Below, piece after piece: positions 10,207-18,779 of a DNA stretch of 64,000 nt. The DNA is taken from positions 666,832 through 730,831 of the forward strand of contig UEGQ01000003.1 of assembly GCA_900466005.1 (NCBI GenBank), given 5' to 3'. This stretch comes from Hyphomicrobiales bacterium (GTDB lineage: Bacteria; Pseudomonadota; Alphaproteobacteria; Rhizobiales; Rhizobiaceae). The translations under genes and the position numbers were made by a program. Position 1 is the stretch's first letter. The number at the start of each line of letters is the position of its first letter. The notes under the pieces were generated by a model, which searched no databases, was not told the origin of the DNA, and was given only the letters and a program-made list of their open reading frames with translations.

Positions 10207-10623
10207 ATGACCGAATTCACCCCCTTTCTCTCCTTTGCCGGCGGCCTGCTGATCGGTTTTGCCGCCGTGCTGCTGATGGCGTTCTGGGGGCGGATCGCCG
10301 GCATGTCGGCGATCGTCATCGGCGTCTTCCCGCCGCTTGCCGCCGACTGGGGTTGGAGGGCTGCCTTCCTTGCCGGTGCGATCGGTGCGCCGGCGCTCCT
10401 GCAGGCGTCCGGTTACACGGTGAGCTTCTCGGCGCCGCTCTCGCTTACGGCCCTCGTCGTCGGTGGTGTAGTGACCGGCCTCGGCGTCACCTTCGGCTCC
10501 GGCTGCACCTCCGGGCACGGCGTCTGCGGGCTGGCAAGGCTCTCGCCGCGCTCGATCGCCGCGACGGCGAGCTTCATGGCCGCCGCCTTCGTCACCGTCT
10601 TCCTGCTTCGCCACGTATTCTGA
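10207..10623 (+). CDS. YeeE/YedE-family half-transporter, first subunit
   Basis: A 138-residue, four-helix membrane protein of the YeeE/YedE (thiosulfate/sulfur transport) family. The hallmark 'TFGSGCTSGHGVCGLARLS' (residues 98-116) with its cysteines is present. It is half the length of a fused YeeE, and the second half is encoded 11 bp downstream, the arrangement seen for PmpA/PmpB-like pairs. By family, it probably takes up a reduced sulfur species, but that is inference. ATG 10207 was chosen over the upstream in-frame start (10150) because it opens directly into the first helix. Confidence 0.85.
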   Translation: MTEFTPFLSFAGGLLIGFAAVLLMAFWGRIAGMSAIVIGVFPPLAADWGWRAAFLAGAIGAPALLQASGYTVSFSAPLSLTALVVGGVVTGLGVTFGSGCTSGHGVCGLARLSPRSIAATASFMAAAFVTVFLLRHVF

Positions 10624-10634
10624 GGGGCGCCGTT

Positions 10635-11078
10635 ATGAAATATCTCGCCGCACTCGTGATCGGCGCCGTCTTCGGCCTCGGCATCGTGCTTTCCGGCATG
10701 GCCGACCCGTCCAAGGTCATGAACTTCTTCGACATTGCCGGCACTTGGGATCTGAGTCTCGCCTTCGTCATGGCGGGGGCTCTCCTCGTCACCGCTCCCG
10801 GCTATGCGGTCCTGCAGCGCCGGCGCAAGAAGCCGGTCTTCGACGCGCGCTTCCATATCCCCGCCCGCGGCCGCATCGACGGGCGGCTGATCGGCGGCTC
10901 CGTCCTCTTCGGCATCGGCTGGGGGATCGCCGGCTTCTGCCCCGGCGGCTCCATTCCGGCGCTCGGCCTCGGCCACCGGGAAGCCTACATTTTCCTTGCC
11001 GCGATGGTCGTCGGCATGCTGATTGCGCGCCGTCTCCTCGACATGAAAGTCTTCACGCTCGCCGAACGGCCGGCGTGA
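10635..11078 (+). CDS. YeeE/YedE-family half-transporter, second subunit
   Basis: A 147-residue membrane protein and partner of the preceding gene. It contains 'LGIVLSGMADPSKVMNFFD' (residues 15-33), typical of the C-terminal half of YeeE proteins, and the second cysteine motif 'GIAGFCPGGSIPALGLG' (about 98-114). The two genes are 11 bp apart and must be co-transcribed. Rhodanese or sulfur-regulator neighbours often found with such pairs are absent here. Confidence 0.85.
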   Translation: MKYLAALVIGAVFGLGIVLSGMADPSKVMNFFDIAGTWDLSLAFVMAGALLVTAPGYAVLQRRRKKPVFDARFHIPARGRIDGRLIGGSVLFGIGWGIAGFCPGGSIPALGLGHREAYIFLAAMVVGMLIARRLLDMKVFTLAERPA

Positions 11079-11136
11079 AGCATTTGCCGCGGCGGGCCTC
11101 TTCCTTTTCTCGGCAAAAACGCTTAAACAGCGCCCC

Positions 11137-11199
11137 ATGACCAGGGTACGGCTGACCATGTCCCTTCGAATTATTGGCCCGGCCTTCCGCGCGCTTTGA
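11137..11199 (+). CDS. putative ileS leader peptide
   Basis: A 20-codon frame beginning at ATG 11137 (a second in-frame ATG lies at 11158) that ends in TGA at 11197-11199. It holds two adjacent isoleucine codons, ATT ATT (11170-11175). The ORF sits immediately before mutually exclusive hairpins and an intrinsic terminator, with ileS starting 65 bp after the terminator. A weak -10-like CTTAAA (11122-11127) would make the mRNA start almost at the ATG, which suggests a leaderless small ORF. Translation is not proven; the case rests on how well the codons, stop and hairpins fit an attenuator. Confidence 0.55.
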   Translation: MTRVRLTMSLRIIGPAFRAL

Positions 11200-11247
11200 A
11201 AGCTGCCGGAGGGTCCGGGTTTTCGGCGCTTGCAAAAGCGCCTTTTT
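11183..11247 (+). promoter_or_regulatory. putative transcription attenuator upstream of ileS
   Basis: Three competing structures are visible. A 1:2 hairpin (about 11183-11196 with 11200-11212) contains the leader stop codon in its loop. An antiterminator pairs AAGCTGCCG (11200-11208) with CGGCGCTT (11224-11231), with one bulged base. The terminator pairs GGCGCTT (11225-11231) with AAGCGCC (11236-11242), followed by five T's. A ribosome stalled at the Ile codons would cover the left arm of 1:2, favouring the antiterminator and ileS expression when charged tRNA-Ile is scarce. This is inference from sequence only. Confidence 0.6.
11225..11247 (+). terminator. intrinsic terminator in the ileS leader
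   Basis: A perfect 7-bp stem GGCGCTT/AAGCGCC with a GCAA tetraloop and a TTTTT tract (11243-11247). It may end the YeeE pair's transcript, but its coupling to the leader ORF suggests it is the attenuator's terminator. Confidence 0.8.
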
Positions 11248-11311
11248 CGTTTCCGCCTTTTCCAGGAACTTGGCGCCGCCCTTCGCCGGCGCATCTCTCG
11301 ATGGCAAGATC

Positions 11312-14239
11312 ATGACCGATACCGCAGAAAAGCAAGACTATTCCTCGACCCTCTACCTCCCCCAGACCGAATTCCCGATGCGTGCAGGCTTGCCGCAGAA
11401 GGAGCCGGAAATGGTGGCGCGCTGGCAGGAAATGGGCCTCTACAAAAAGCTCCGCGCCTCCGCCGCCGGCCGCGAGAAGTTCGTCCTCCATGACGGCCCG
11501 CCCTATGCCAACGGCAACATCCACATCGGTCACGCGCTCAACAAGATCCTGAAGGACGTCATCACCCGCTCCTTCCAGATGCGCGGCTACGACGCCAACT
11601 ACGTTCCGGGCTGGGACTGCCACGGCCTGCCGATCGAATGGAAGATCGAGGAAGAGAACTATCGCGCCAAGGGCAAGGAAAAGCCGGATCTCAAGCAGCC
11701 TTCGGCGATGATCGAATTCCGCAAGGAATGCCGCGCCTATGCCGAAAAGTGGATCGGCGTGCAGTCCGGTGAGTTCAAGCGGCTCGGCATCGAGGGCGAT
11801 TTCGAGAACCCGTACACGACGATGAACTTCCACGCCGAAGCGCGCATCGCCGGCGAGCTTCTGAAATTCGCCACGTCCGGCCAGCTCTACCGCGGCTCGA
11901 AGCCGGTCATGTGGTCGGTGGTCGAGCGCACGGCGCTCGCCGAGGCGGAAGTCGAATATCACGAGGTCGAGAGCGACACGATCTGGGTCAAGTTCCCGGT
12001 GCAGCATGTCGGCGAGCAGTCGGGCGACCTTCTCCACACCTTCGTCGTCATCTGGACCACCACGCCGTGGACCATCCCGGGCAACCGCGCGATCTCGTTC
12101 TCCTCGCGCTTCCCCTATGGCCTCTACGAGGTCACGGCCGCGCAGAACGACTTCGGTCCGCAGCCCGGTGAAAAGCTTATCTTCGCGACGCGCCTCGCCG
12201 AGGAATGCGCCGCCAAGGCCAAGGTTACGCTGAAGCTCGTCCGCGATGTCGAGGGCGATGAACTCGCCACGATCATCTGCGCCCATCCGCTCGAAGCCTT
12301 GGGCTACACCTTCCCGGTTCCGCTCCTCGACGGCGATCACGTCACCGACGACGCCGGTACCGGCTTCGTGCACACCGCGCCGTCCCACGGCCGCGAGGAC
12401 TTCGACGCCTGGATGGACAATGTTCGCGCATTGGAAGCCCGTGGCATCTCGACGAAGATCCCCTTCACGGTCGGCGACGACGGCTATTACACCGACGAGG
12501 CGCCCGGCTTCGGTCCGTCTGCAGAAGGTGGCGCTGCCCGCGTCATGGACGACAACGGCAAGAAGGGCGATGCCAACAAGCGTGTCATCGAGGCGCTGAT
12601 CGCGGCGAACCATCTCTTCGCCCGCGGCCGCATCAAGCACGACTATCCGCACTCCTGGCGCTCCAAGAAGCCGGTCATCTTCCGCAACACGCCGCAATGG
12701 TTCGTCTACATGGACAAGGACCTCGGCGACGGCTCGACGCTGCGCTCGCGTGCGCTCAAAGCCATCGACGAGACCCGCTTCGTGCCGGCCATGGGCCAGA
12801 ACCGTCTGCGCGGCATGATCGAACAGCGTCCCGACTGGGTGCTATCGCGCCAGCGTGCCTGGGGCGTGCCGATCTGCGTCTTCGCCGACAAGGACGGGAA
12901 CGTGCTGGTCGATGACGAGGTCAACGCCCGCATCCTCGATGCCTTCGAGAAGGAAGGCGCCGATGCCTGGTTCGCGCCGGGCGCCAAGGAGCGCTTCCTC
13001 GGCAACGCCCACAATCCGGACATCTGGAACCAGGTCATGGACATCCTCGACGTCTGGTTCGATTCGGGTTCCACCCACGCCTTCACGCTGGAGGATCGTC
13101 CGGATCTCAAATGGCCGGCCGATGTCTATCTCGAAGGCTCCGACCAGCATCGCGGCTGGTTCCATTCCTCCCTGCTCGAAAGCTGCGGCACGCGCGGCCG
13201 CGCGCCCTACAACGCCGTCATCACCCATGGCTTCACCATGGCGGAAGACGGCCGCAAGATGTCGAAGTCGCTCGGCAACCAGGTCTTCCCGCAGGATGTG
13301 ATGAAGGAATCGGGCGCCGACATCCTGCGCCTCTGGGTCATGACCACCGACTACTGGGAAGACCAGCGTCTCGGCAAGTCGATCATCCAGACCAACATCG
13401 ACGCCTATCGCAAGCTCAGGAACACCATCCGCTGGATGCTCGGCACGCTCGCCCACGACAAGGGCGAGGAGATTGCCTATGCCGACATGCCGGAACTCGA
13501 AAAGCTGATGCTGCATCGCCTCGCCGAGCTCGACAAGGTGGTGCGCGAAGGCTACGACGCCTTCGACTTCAAGAAGATCACCCGTTCGCTGATCGACTTC
13601 TCCAACATCGAGCTCTCGGCTTTCTACTTCGACGTCCGCAAGGATGCGCTCTATTGCGACGCGCCGTCCTCGCTGCGCCGCCGTGCATCGCTCGCGGTCA
13701 TCCGCAAGCTGTTCGACTGCCTCGTCACCTGGATGGCGCCGATGCTGCCCTTCACCACCGAGGAAGCCTGGCTGTCGCGCAATCCCTCCGCAGAGTCGAT
13801 CCATCTCGAACAGTTCCCGGAGATCCCGGCCGAGTGGCTGAACCCGGCGCTCGACGAGAAGTGGGGCAAGATCCGGCAGGTTCGCACCGTCGTCACCGGC
13901 GCGCTCGAAATCGAGCGCAAGGACAAGCGCATCGGCTCCTCGCTCGAGGCCGCCCCGGTCGTCCACGTCGGCGATCCGGCGCTCTTCCAGGCGCTCGAGG
14001 GCCAGGACTTCGCCGAAATCTGCATCACCTCCGATATCACGGTGGTTGCTGACGAAGGACCGGCGGACGCCTTCCGCCTGCCGGAGGTCGGCAAGGTTTC
14101 GGTCGAGCCGAGGCTCGCCGAAGGCCGCAAATGCGCCCGTTCCTGGCGCATCACAAAGGATGTCGGGTCTGATCCGGACTACCCGGACGTCTCGGCCCGC
14201 GACGCCGCGGCCCTGCGGGAGCTCGCCGCGCTTCGTTAA
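11312..14239 (+). CDS. ileS: isoleucyl-tRNA synthetase
   Basis: Charges tRNA-Ile and edits mischarged valine. At 975 residues it is a full class I enzyme: the HIGH-type motif in '[18 protein letters not shown]' (residues 60-77), the editing-domain motif '[13 protein letters not shown]' near residue 245, and '[10 protein letters not shown]' near residue 650. The C-terminal zinc-binding region is degenerate. It reads '[14 protein letters not shown]' with one cysteine, and later cysteines of the usual four are missing. The frame extends to 11174, but the ATG at 11312 starts the family N-terminus. Expression is probably governed by the upstream attenuator-like leader. Confidence 0.97.
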   Translation: MTDTAEKQDYSSTLYLPQTEFPMRAGLPQKEPEMVARWQEMGLYKKLRASAAGREKFVLHDGPPYANGNIHIGHALNKILKDVITRSFQMRGYDANYVPGWDCHGLPIEWKIEEENYRAKGKEKPDLKQPSAMIEFRKECRAYAEKWIGVQSGEFKRLGIEGDFENPYTTMNFHAEARIAGELLKFATSGQLYRGSKPVMWSVVERTALAEAEVEYHEVESDTIWVKFPVQHVGEQSGDLLHTFVVIWTTTPWTIPGNRAISFSSRFPYGLYEVTAAQNDFGPQPGEKLIFATRLAEECAAKAKVTLKLVRDVEGDELATIICAHPLEALGYTFPVPLLDGDHVTDDAGTGFVHTAPSHGREDFDAWMDNVRALEARGISTKIPFTVGDDGYYTDEAPGFGPSAEGGAARVMDDNGKKGDANKRVIEALIAANHLFARGRIKHDYPHSWRSKKPVIFRNTPQWFVYMDKDLGDGSTLRSRALKAIDETRFVPAMGQNRLRGMIEQRPDWVLSRQRAWGVPICVFADKDGNVLVDDEVNARILDAFEKEGADAWFAPGAKERFLGNAHNPDIWNQVMDILDVWFDSGSTHAFTLEDRPDLKWPADVYLEGSDQHRGWFHSSLLESCGTRGRAPYNAVITHGFTMAEDGRKMSKSLGNQVFPQDVMKESGADILRLWVMTTDYWEDQRLGKSIIQTNIDAYRKLRNTIRWMLGTLAHDKGEEIAYADMPELEKLMLHRLAELDKVVREGYDAFDFKKITRSLIDFSNIELSAFYFDVRKDALYCDAPSSLRRRASLAVIRKLFDCLVTWMAPMLPFTTEEAWLSRNPSAESIHLEQFPEIPAEWLNPALDEKWGKIRQVRTVVTGALEIERKDKRIGSSLEAAPVVHVGDPALFQALEGQDFAEICITSDITVVADEGPADAFRLPEVGKVSVEPRLAEGRKCARSWRITKDVGSDPDYPDVSARDAAALRELAALR

Positions 14240-14246
14240 GCAAAAG

Positions 14247-14284
14247 TTACCGGGTGATTTGCGCTTTTGCCTGTCATCCGGTAA
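14247..14284. other. inverted repeat after ileS
   Basis: TTACCGGGTGA (14247-14257) pairs with TCATCCGGTAA (14274-14284), with one G-T wobble and a 16-nt loop. It starts just after the ileS stop. No T-run follows, so it may be an mRNA-stabilising hairpin or a weak terminator. Confidence 0.4.
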
Positions 14285-14380
14285 AACCTGCCTGAAATTG
14301 GCCGAAATCCTCGTTCAGGCGAAGGTTGAATGGGTATTGTCGGCCGGATAGACTGTGCCGGCGAGGCTGGAAGGGCGTTT

Positions 14381-15010
14381 ATGAAAGCGGCTGATGTGTT
14401 CAGAGTGGGTGCCGGGGCGACGGGCATCATTGCGGTTTGCCTGAGCCTGACGGGTTGCGTCGGCAGCCCGACATACGGCACCGACAAGACGGCAATGGAA
14501 CAGCTCGTCGACGACGTCGGGTCGGCGGTATCGATCGGGTCGAACCCGAACAAGAACGCCGGCACCAAGTACAATCCGCGTCCGGCGCTCGTCATGCCGC
14601 CGGAGACCGCCAGGAACACGCTTGCAGAGCCGCAGCAGTCGCTCGCCAGCAAGGAAAATCCCGAATGGCTGGAATCGCCGGAAGACGCGCGTGAGCGTCT
14701 CGTCGCCGAGGCCGATGCCAACAAGGACAATCCGCGTTATCGCTCGCCGCTGCTCGCCGGCTACGGCACGGCCGGCACCATGACCGAGAGCCAGAAGTGG
14801 GCCGCCTTCCGCGAGGCCCGCCAGCTGCAGAAGGGCGCCTATCTCGACCAGCGCCGTTTCCTCTCCGATCCGCCGACGCAGTATCGCCAGGTCGCCTCCG
14901 CGACGACCCTCGACGATCTCGGCGAGCCGGAGCTCAAGAAGGAAAAGCGCCGCAAGAAGGAGGCCAAGGCCGCCCGCCAGACCTCTTCCTGGTGGATGCC
15001 CTTCCAATAA
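14381..15010 (+). CDS. putative lipoprotein of unknown function
   Basis: A 209-residue predicted lipoprotein. The signal sequence 'GATGIIAVCLSLTGCVGS' has the lipobox Leu-Thr-Gly-Cys, so the mature protein would begin at the cysteine near residue 27 and be anchored in the envelope. The rest is polar, with a Lys/Arg-rich segment near the end (KKEKRRKKEAKAAR) and a terminal 'SSWWMPFQ'. No catalytic motif is seen. The ATG at 14381 was chosen with GGAAGGG upstream; a longer frame begins at 14330. It resembles conserved rhizobial lipoproteins encoded after ileS, function unknown. Confidence 0.8.
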   Translation: MKAADVFRVGAGATGIIAVCLSLTGCVGSPTYGTDKTAMEQLVDDVGSAVSIGSNPNKNAGTKYNPRPALVMPPETARNTLAEPQQSLASKENPEWLESPEDARERLVAEADANKDNPRYRSPLLAGYGTAGTMTESQKWAAFREARQLQKGAYLDQRRFLSDPPTQYRQVASATTLDDLGEPELKKEKRRKKEAKAARQTSSWWMPFQ

Positions 15011-15088
15011 GCGTGCATTCCCCCTTAGTCTCGTAACATGTCGCAGGCCGGAAACGGCCTGCACGTCTGTTTGGCCCCCGGAATCCCC

Positions 15089-15571
15089 ATGACCAGCTTC
15101 ACCATCCGCAATGCGACGCCGGACGATGTCGGCGCGATCCTGCGTTTCATCACCGAGCTTGCCATCTACGAGAAGGCCGAGCATGAGGTCGAGGCGACGG
15201 AAGAAAGCCTGACCCGGACGCTCTTCGGGCCCGGTGCCGTCACCGGTGCCGCGATTCTCGAGGCGGATGGCGTCCCGGCCGGTTTCGCCATCTGGTTCTA
15301 CAGCTATTCCACCTGGCAGGCGCGCAAGGGCCTCTATCTCGAGGATATCTACGTCTCGCCCGACTATCGCGGCTCGGGCGCCGGAAAGCTCCTGCTGCGC
15401 CATCTTGCCAAGACTGCCGTCGACGAGGGCTGCGGACGTTTCGAATGGAGCGTACTCGACTGGAACACCCCGGCGATCCGCGTCTACGAGGCTGTCGGCG
15501 CCGAACCGCAGTCGGAATGGGTTCGCTACCGCCTCTCCGGCGACCGGCTCAGGAATTTCGCGGCCGGTTGA
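15089..15571 (+). CDS. GNAT-family N-acetyltransferase
   Basis: A 160-residue acetyl-CoA-dependent acetyltransferase. The fold starts with 'FTIRNATPDDVGAILRFI'. The beta-4/helix-3 region is 'LYLEDIYVSPDYRGSGAGK' with the acetyl-CoA loop R-G-S-G-A-G-K (about residues 89-102), and 'WSVLDWNTPAIRVYEAVGA' follows. The 'LEDIYV...YRG.G.G' and 'DWN.PA...Y' pattern is close to diamine (spermidine/thialysine) acetyltransferases of the SAT type. An amine substrate is therefore plausible, though not shown. The ATG at 15089 fits; the longer frame from 15038 lacks family similarity. Confidence 0.88.
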   Translation: MTSFTIRNATPDDVGAILRFITELAIYEKAEHEVEATEESLTRTLFGPGAVTGAAILEADGVPAGFAIWFYSYSTWQARKGLYLEDIYVSPDYRGSGAGKLLLRHLAKTAVDEGCGRFEWSVLDWNTPAIRVYEAVGAEPQSEWVRYRLSGDRLRNFAAG

Positions 15572-15641
15572 AGTGCTCTATCCGGGATTTCGCCTCCCCG
15601 GCGTCACATCCCGTTAACCGGACGGATCATAGTGTCCGGCC

Positions 15642-16439
15642 ATGTTCAAGATCAGCAGGAAAACGGCGACCAAGGCGGCGGTCGTGACGGCACTGTCCGT
15701 CGCGGCCTCGGTTTCGATCGTGCTGCTGCTCGTGCCGATGCTCGGCGGCCATCCCGACGGACCCGGCTTCTGGATGAGCGTCCTGTGCCCGCTCGTCATC
15801 GCCGCACCGGCGAGTGCCTGGCAGTTCCATCAGAAAGAGACGATCGAGCGCCAGCGTGACGAGATCGCGCGCATGCATGTCGAACTGGAGGACATGCATG
15901 CGGAGCTCTCCGTGCTGCATGCGGACCTGAAGCAGCGGTCGCGGATCGATTCCCTGACCGGCGGATTGAACCGCGAAACCTTCTTCGCCGCCCTCGACGC
16001 CGCGGCATCCGGTTCCCGTCCGTCTGCCTTGCTGATCGCCGACGCCGATCACTTCAAGAAGATCAACGATACCTTCGGCCATCTCGTCGGTGACGACGCA
16101 TTGCGCACGATCGGCCGCACGATCGCCGGCACGCTCGGGCCGCGGGATTTCTGGGGCCGGATCGGCGGCGAGGAATTCGTATTGTTCCTGGAAGGGGCGG
16201 ATCGCGTGAAGGCGCTTGTGATCGCCGAGGCTCTTCGCTGCGCAGTGGCCGGCAGCGAGCTCGTCGCCGAGGGTATGCGTGTGCCGCTGTCCGTCAGCAT
16301 AGGCGGACGGTGTGCAAGAGGTGTGTTCGATCCGACGGCACTCTTCCGGCAGGCCGACGAGGACCTCTACCGGGCGAAGAAGGCGGGCCGCAACCGCATC
16401 GTCATCGATGGCGAGGAGGCAGGAACGGTCGTCGCCTGA
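15642..16439 (+). CDS. membrane-anchored diguanylate cyclase (GGDEF)
   Basis: A 265-residue protein that should make cyclic di-GMP from two GTP. Two N-terminal membrane helices (about residues 11-34 and 43-62) lead into a coiled coil (about 66-100) and a C-terminal GGDEF domain. The active site reads G-G-E-E-F in 'WGRIGGEEFVLFLE' (about residue 180), an active variant in many enzymes. Substrate-site residues 'DADHFKKINDTFGH' are intact. No clear inhibitory RxxD site precedes the active site at the usual spacing. The periplasmic part is only a few residues long, so it probably senses little by itself. Confidence 0.9.
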   Translation: MFKISRKTATKAAVVTALSVAASVSIVLLLVPMLGGHPDGPGFWMSVLCPLVIAAPASAWQFHQKETIERQRDEIARMHVELEDMHAELSVLHADLKQRSRIDSLTGGLNRETFFAALDAAASGSRPSALLIADADHFKKINDTFGHLVGDDALRTIGRTIAGTLGPRDFWGRIGGEEFVLFLEGADRVKALVIAEALRCAVAGSELVAEGMRVPLSVSIGGRCARGVFDPTALFRQADEDLYRAKKAGRNRIVIDGEEAGTVVA

Positions 16440-16449
16440 CGGCTCCTGT

Positions 16450-16908
16450 TCACGGCTCCTCGCGCCGTTCCCGGAAAAAGGTCTTGAGAATATCGGCCGC
16501 ACGGCTCTCGCCGATACCGGAGTAGACCTCCGGCGCGTGGTGGCAGGTCGGTTGGGCGTAGAAGCGCACGCCGTTGTCGACGCCGCCGCCCTTCGGGTCC
16601 TCGGCGCCATAGTAGAGCCGCCGGATGCGGGCGAAGGAGATCGCCGCCGCGCACATGGTGCAGGGCTCCAGGGTCACGTAGAGATCGGCGCCGGAGAGCC
16701 GCTCGTCGCCGACGCGCTCCGCGGCGAGCCGGATCGCGGCGATCTCGGCGTGCGCCGTCACGTCATGCAGTTCGCGGGTACGGTTCCCGGCGCTCGCGAT
16801 CACCTCGCCGTCGAGCACGACCACGGCGCCGATGGGCACTTCGCCGCGTTTCCCGGCTGCTTCGGCTTCCGCCAGCGCAAGCTCCATGAAACGATTCGCC
16901 GGCGGCAT
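16450..16908 (-). CDS. tadA: tRNA-specific adenosine deaminase TadA
   Basis: Converts adenosine-34 to inosine in the anticodon of tRNA-Arg(ACG), an essential step for wobble decoding. It is 152 residues long with the zinc deaminase motifs 'TAHAEIAAIR' (His ligand plus catalytic Glu) and 'LEPCTMCAAAISFARI' (two Cys ligands). The ATG at 16908, preceded by GAGGAA, gives the family N-terminus 'RFMELALAEAEAAGKRGEVP'. It is divergent from the pseudouridine synthase gene, with 68 bp shared as promoter region, and convergent with the diguanylate cyclase. Confidence 0.94.
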   Translation of the reverse strand: MPPANRFMELALAEAEAAGKRGEVPIGAVVVLDGEVIASAGNRTRELHDVTAHAEIAAIRLAAERVGDERLSGADLYVTLEPCTMCAAAISFARIRRLYYGAEDPKGGGVDNGVRFYAQPTCHHAPEVYSGIGESRAADILKTFFRERREEP

Positions 16909-16976
16909 GTGACATTTCCTCTTAACCAAGGCCCCGCGACCTGATAGGACACGGCCAAACCACAGGCAAACAACAA

Positions 16977-18773
16977 ATGACATCCAAAGACAAGCCTAAG
17001 CGTCCCGGCGCCAAATCGTCCGAACGCGGCGCAAAGCCGTCGCCCCGCAAATTTACCCGTTCCGCCGAGAAGGGTGCGCCGAAATCCGCCGCCAAGGCGG
17101 CACCGAAGGCCGCAGCCAAACCCGGCAAGCCGGCGCCTGTCGTCGCGGCCGCCACCGAGGCGGTCGTTCCTGAGCGCATCTCCAAGCTTCTCGCCCGCGC
17201 GGGCGTCGCGTCGCGACGCGACGTCGAGCGCATGATCATGGAAGGCCGTGTCAGCCTCAATGGCAAGGTGCTCGACACGCCGGTCGTCAACGCGACCTTC
17301 GCCGACCAGATCGAGGTCGACGGCCTGCCGATCCGCGGCATCGAGCGCACTCGTCTCTGGCTCTACCACAAGCCGGCCGGGCTGGTGACCACCAATTCCG
17401 ATCCGGAAGGCCGCCCGACCGTGTTCGAGAACCTGCCGGACGACCTGCCGCGCGTCATGTCCATCGGCCGCCTCGACATCAACACCGAAGGCCTGCTGCT
17501 CCTGACCAATGACGGCGGCCTTGCCCGCGTGCTCGAACTGCCGACGACCGGCTGGCTGCGCCGTTACCGCGTCCGCGCCCACGGCGACATCGACCAGGAC
17601 CGTCTCGACAAGTTGAAGGAGGGCATCGCCGTCGAAGGCGTGCTCTACGGTGCGATCGATGCCACCCTCGATCGCAAGCAGGGCCACAATGTCTGGCTGA
17701 CCATGGGCCTGCGCGAGGGCAAGAACCGCGAGATCAAGAACGTGCTCGGCGCGCTCGGCCTCGAGGTGAACCGACTGATCCGCATCTCCTACGGTCCCTT
17801 CCAGCTCGGCGACCTGCCCGAAGGGCAGGTCCAGGAGGTTCGCGGCCGGATGTTGCGCGACCAGCTCGGGCCGCGCCTGATCGAGGATGCCAAGGCCAAT
17901 TTCGACGCGCCGATCTATTCCCGCGACCGTGACGAAGACGAGGGCGAGGCGACCGAGAAGGCCTCCGAGAGGCCGCAGCGCGGCGTGCGCGAAAAGCCGG
18001 AGGATCGCCGCGAGCGCGCTCTCGGCCGGCTCGACACCCGCCGCTCCGGCCCGGCGCCCAAGGCCGGGCGTGGCGACAAGCGGGAGGACGGCGACTTTGC
18101 CGACCGCCCGAAGCGCAAGCCGATGGGACAGAACCGTACCGCCAATGTATGGATGGCGCCGGGTGCCCGTCCGCTCGGCGAGAAGGCAGCCGCCCGCAAG
18201 GCCGCTTCCGGTGCCGGCAAGCCGGGCGGCCGTCCGCGCTTCGAGGAAGCTCCGCGGGGCGGAAAGCCCGCTTTCGGCCAGCCCGACGCCCGCTCGCGCG
18301 TGACGATCAGCAAGACCCGCGACGAGGAAGGCGAATGGATCCGCGCCGAGGCGCCGCCACGCCGCAAGGACGAGGACGAGGGTTTCGGCGGCCGGCGGAG
18401 TGCCGGTGGCCGGCCTGATCGCGGCGATCGTCCCCGCGAAGGACGGTCCTTCGAAGGCAGGTCTTTCGAGGATAGGCCGCGCCGCGAGCGTCCGCAGGAG
18501 ACCCGCGACCGCAGCGACCGGCCTCGTGGCGACAGACCCTACGGCGATCGCCCGCGCAGCGGCGAAAAGCCCGCCGGCGACCGGCCGTTCTCCGGCAAGC
18601 CCGAGCGCAAGGGCGGCAAGAGCTTCGGTGGCAAGAGTTTCGGCGGGAAGCCCGGTGGCGGCAAGCCTGCCGGGGGAAGCGACAAATCGCGGGGTGGCCG
18701 TCCGGGTGGCGGCAAGCCTTTCGGGGGCAAGCCTTCCGGCGGTGGCCGGGGTCCTTCGAAGGGCAGGAGGTAA
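16977..18773 (+). CDS. RluB/RsuA-family rRNA pseudouridine synthase with long basic tail
   Basis: A 598-residue protein with a Lys/Ala-rich N-terminal extension (1-60), an S4 RNA-binding domain ('ISKLLARAGVASRRDVERMI', about 66-85), and a pseudouridine synthase domain with catalytic Asp in 'SIGRLDINTEGLLLLTNDGG' (about 160-180). By family it modifies 23S or 16S rRNA in the manner of RluB or RsuA. From about residue 310 to the end it is low-complexity, rich in Arg, Gly, Asp and Lys with repeated 'DRP' and 'GGKP' units. This tail probably binds RNA non-specifically. The enzyme core is only about 240 residues, so most of the protein is extension. Confidence 0.9.
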   Translation: MTSKDKPKRPGAKSSERGAKPSPRKFTRSAEKGAPKSAAKAAPKAAAKPGKPAPVVAAATEAVVPERISKLLARAGVASRRDVERMIMEGRVSLNGKVLDTPVVNATFADQIEVDGLPIRGIERTRLWLYHKPAGLVTTNSDPEGRPTVFENLPDDLPRVMSIGRLDINTEGLLLLTNDGGLARVLELPTTGWLRRYRVRAHGDIDQDRLDKLKEGIAVEGVLYGAIDATLDRKQGHNVWLTMGLREGKNREIKNVLGALGLEVNRLIRISYGPFQLGDLPEGQVQEVRGRMLRDQLGPRLIEDAKANFDAPIYSRDRDEDEGEATEKASERPQRGVREKPEDRRERALGRLDTRRSGPAPKAGRGDKREDGDFADRPKRKPMGQNRTANVWMAPGARPLGEKAAARKAASGAGKPGGRPRFEEAPRGGKPAFGQPDARSRVTISKTRDEEGEWIRAEAPPRRKDEDEGFGGRRSAGGRPDRGDRPREGRSFEGRSFEDRPRRERPQETRDRSDRPRGDRPYGDRPRSGEKPAGDRPFSGKPERKGGKSFGGKSFGGKPGGGKPAGGSDKSRGGRPGGGKPFGGKPSGGGRGPSKGRR

Positions 18774-18779
18774 CGGGCG

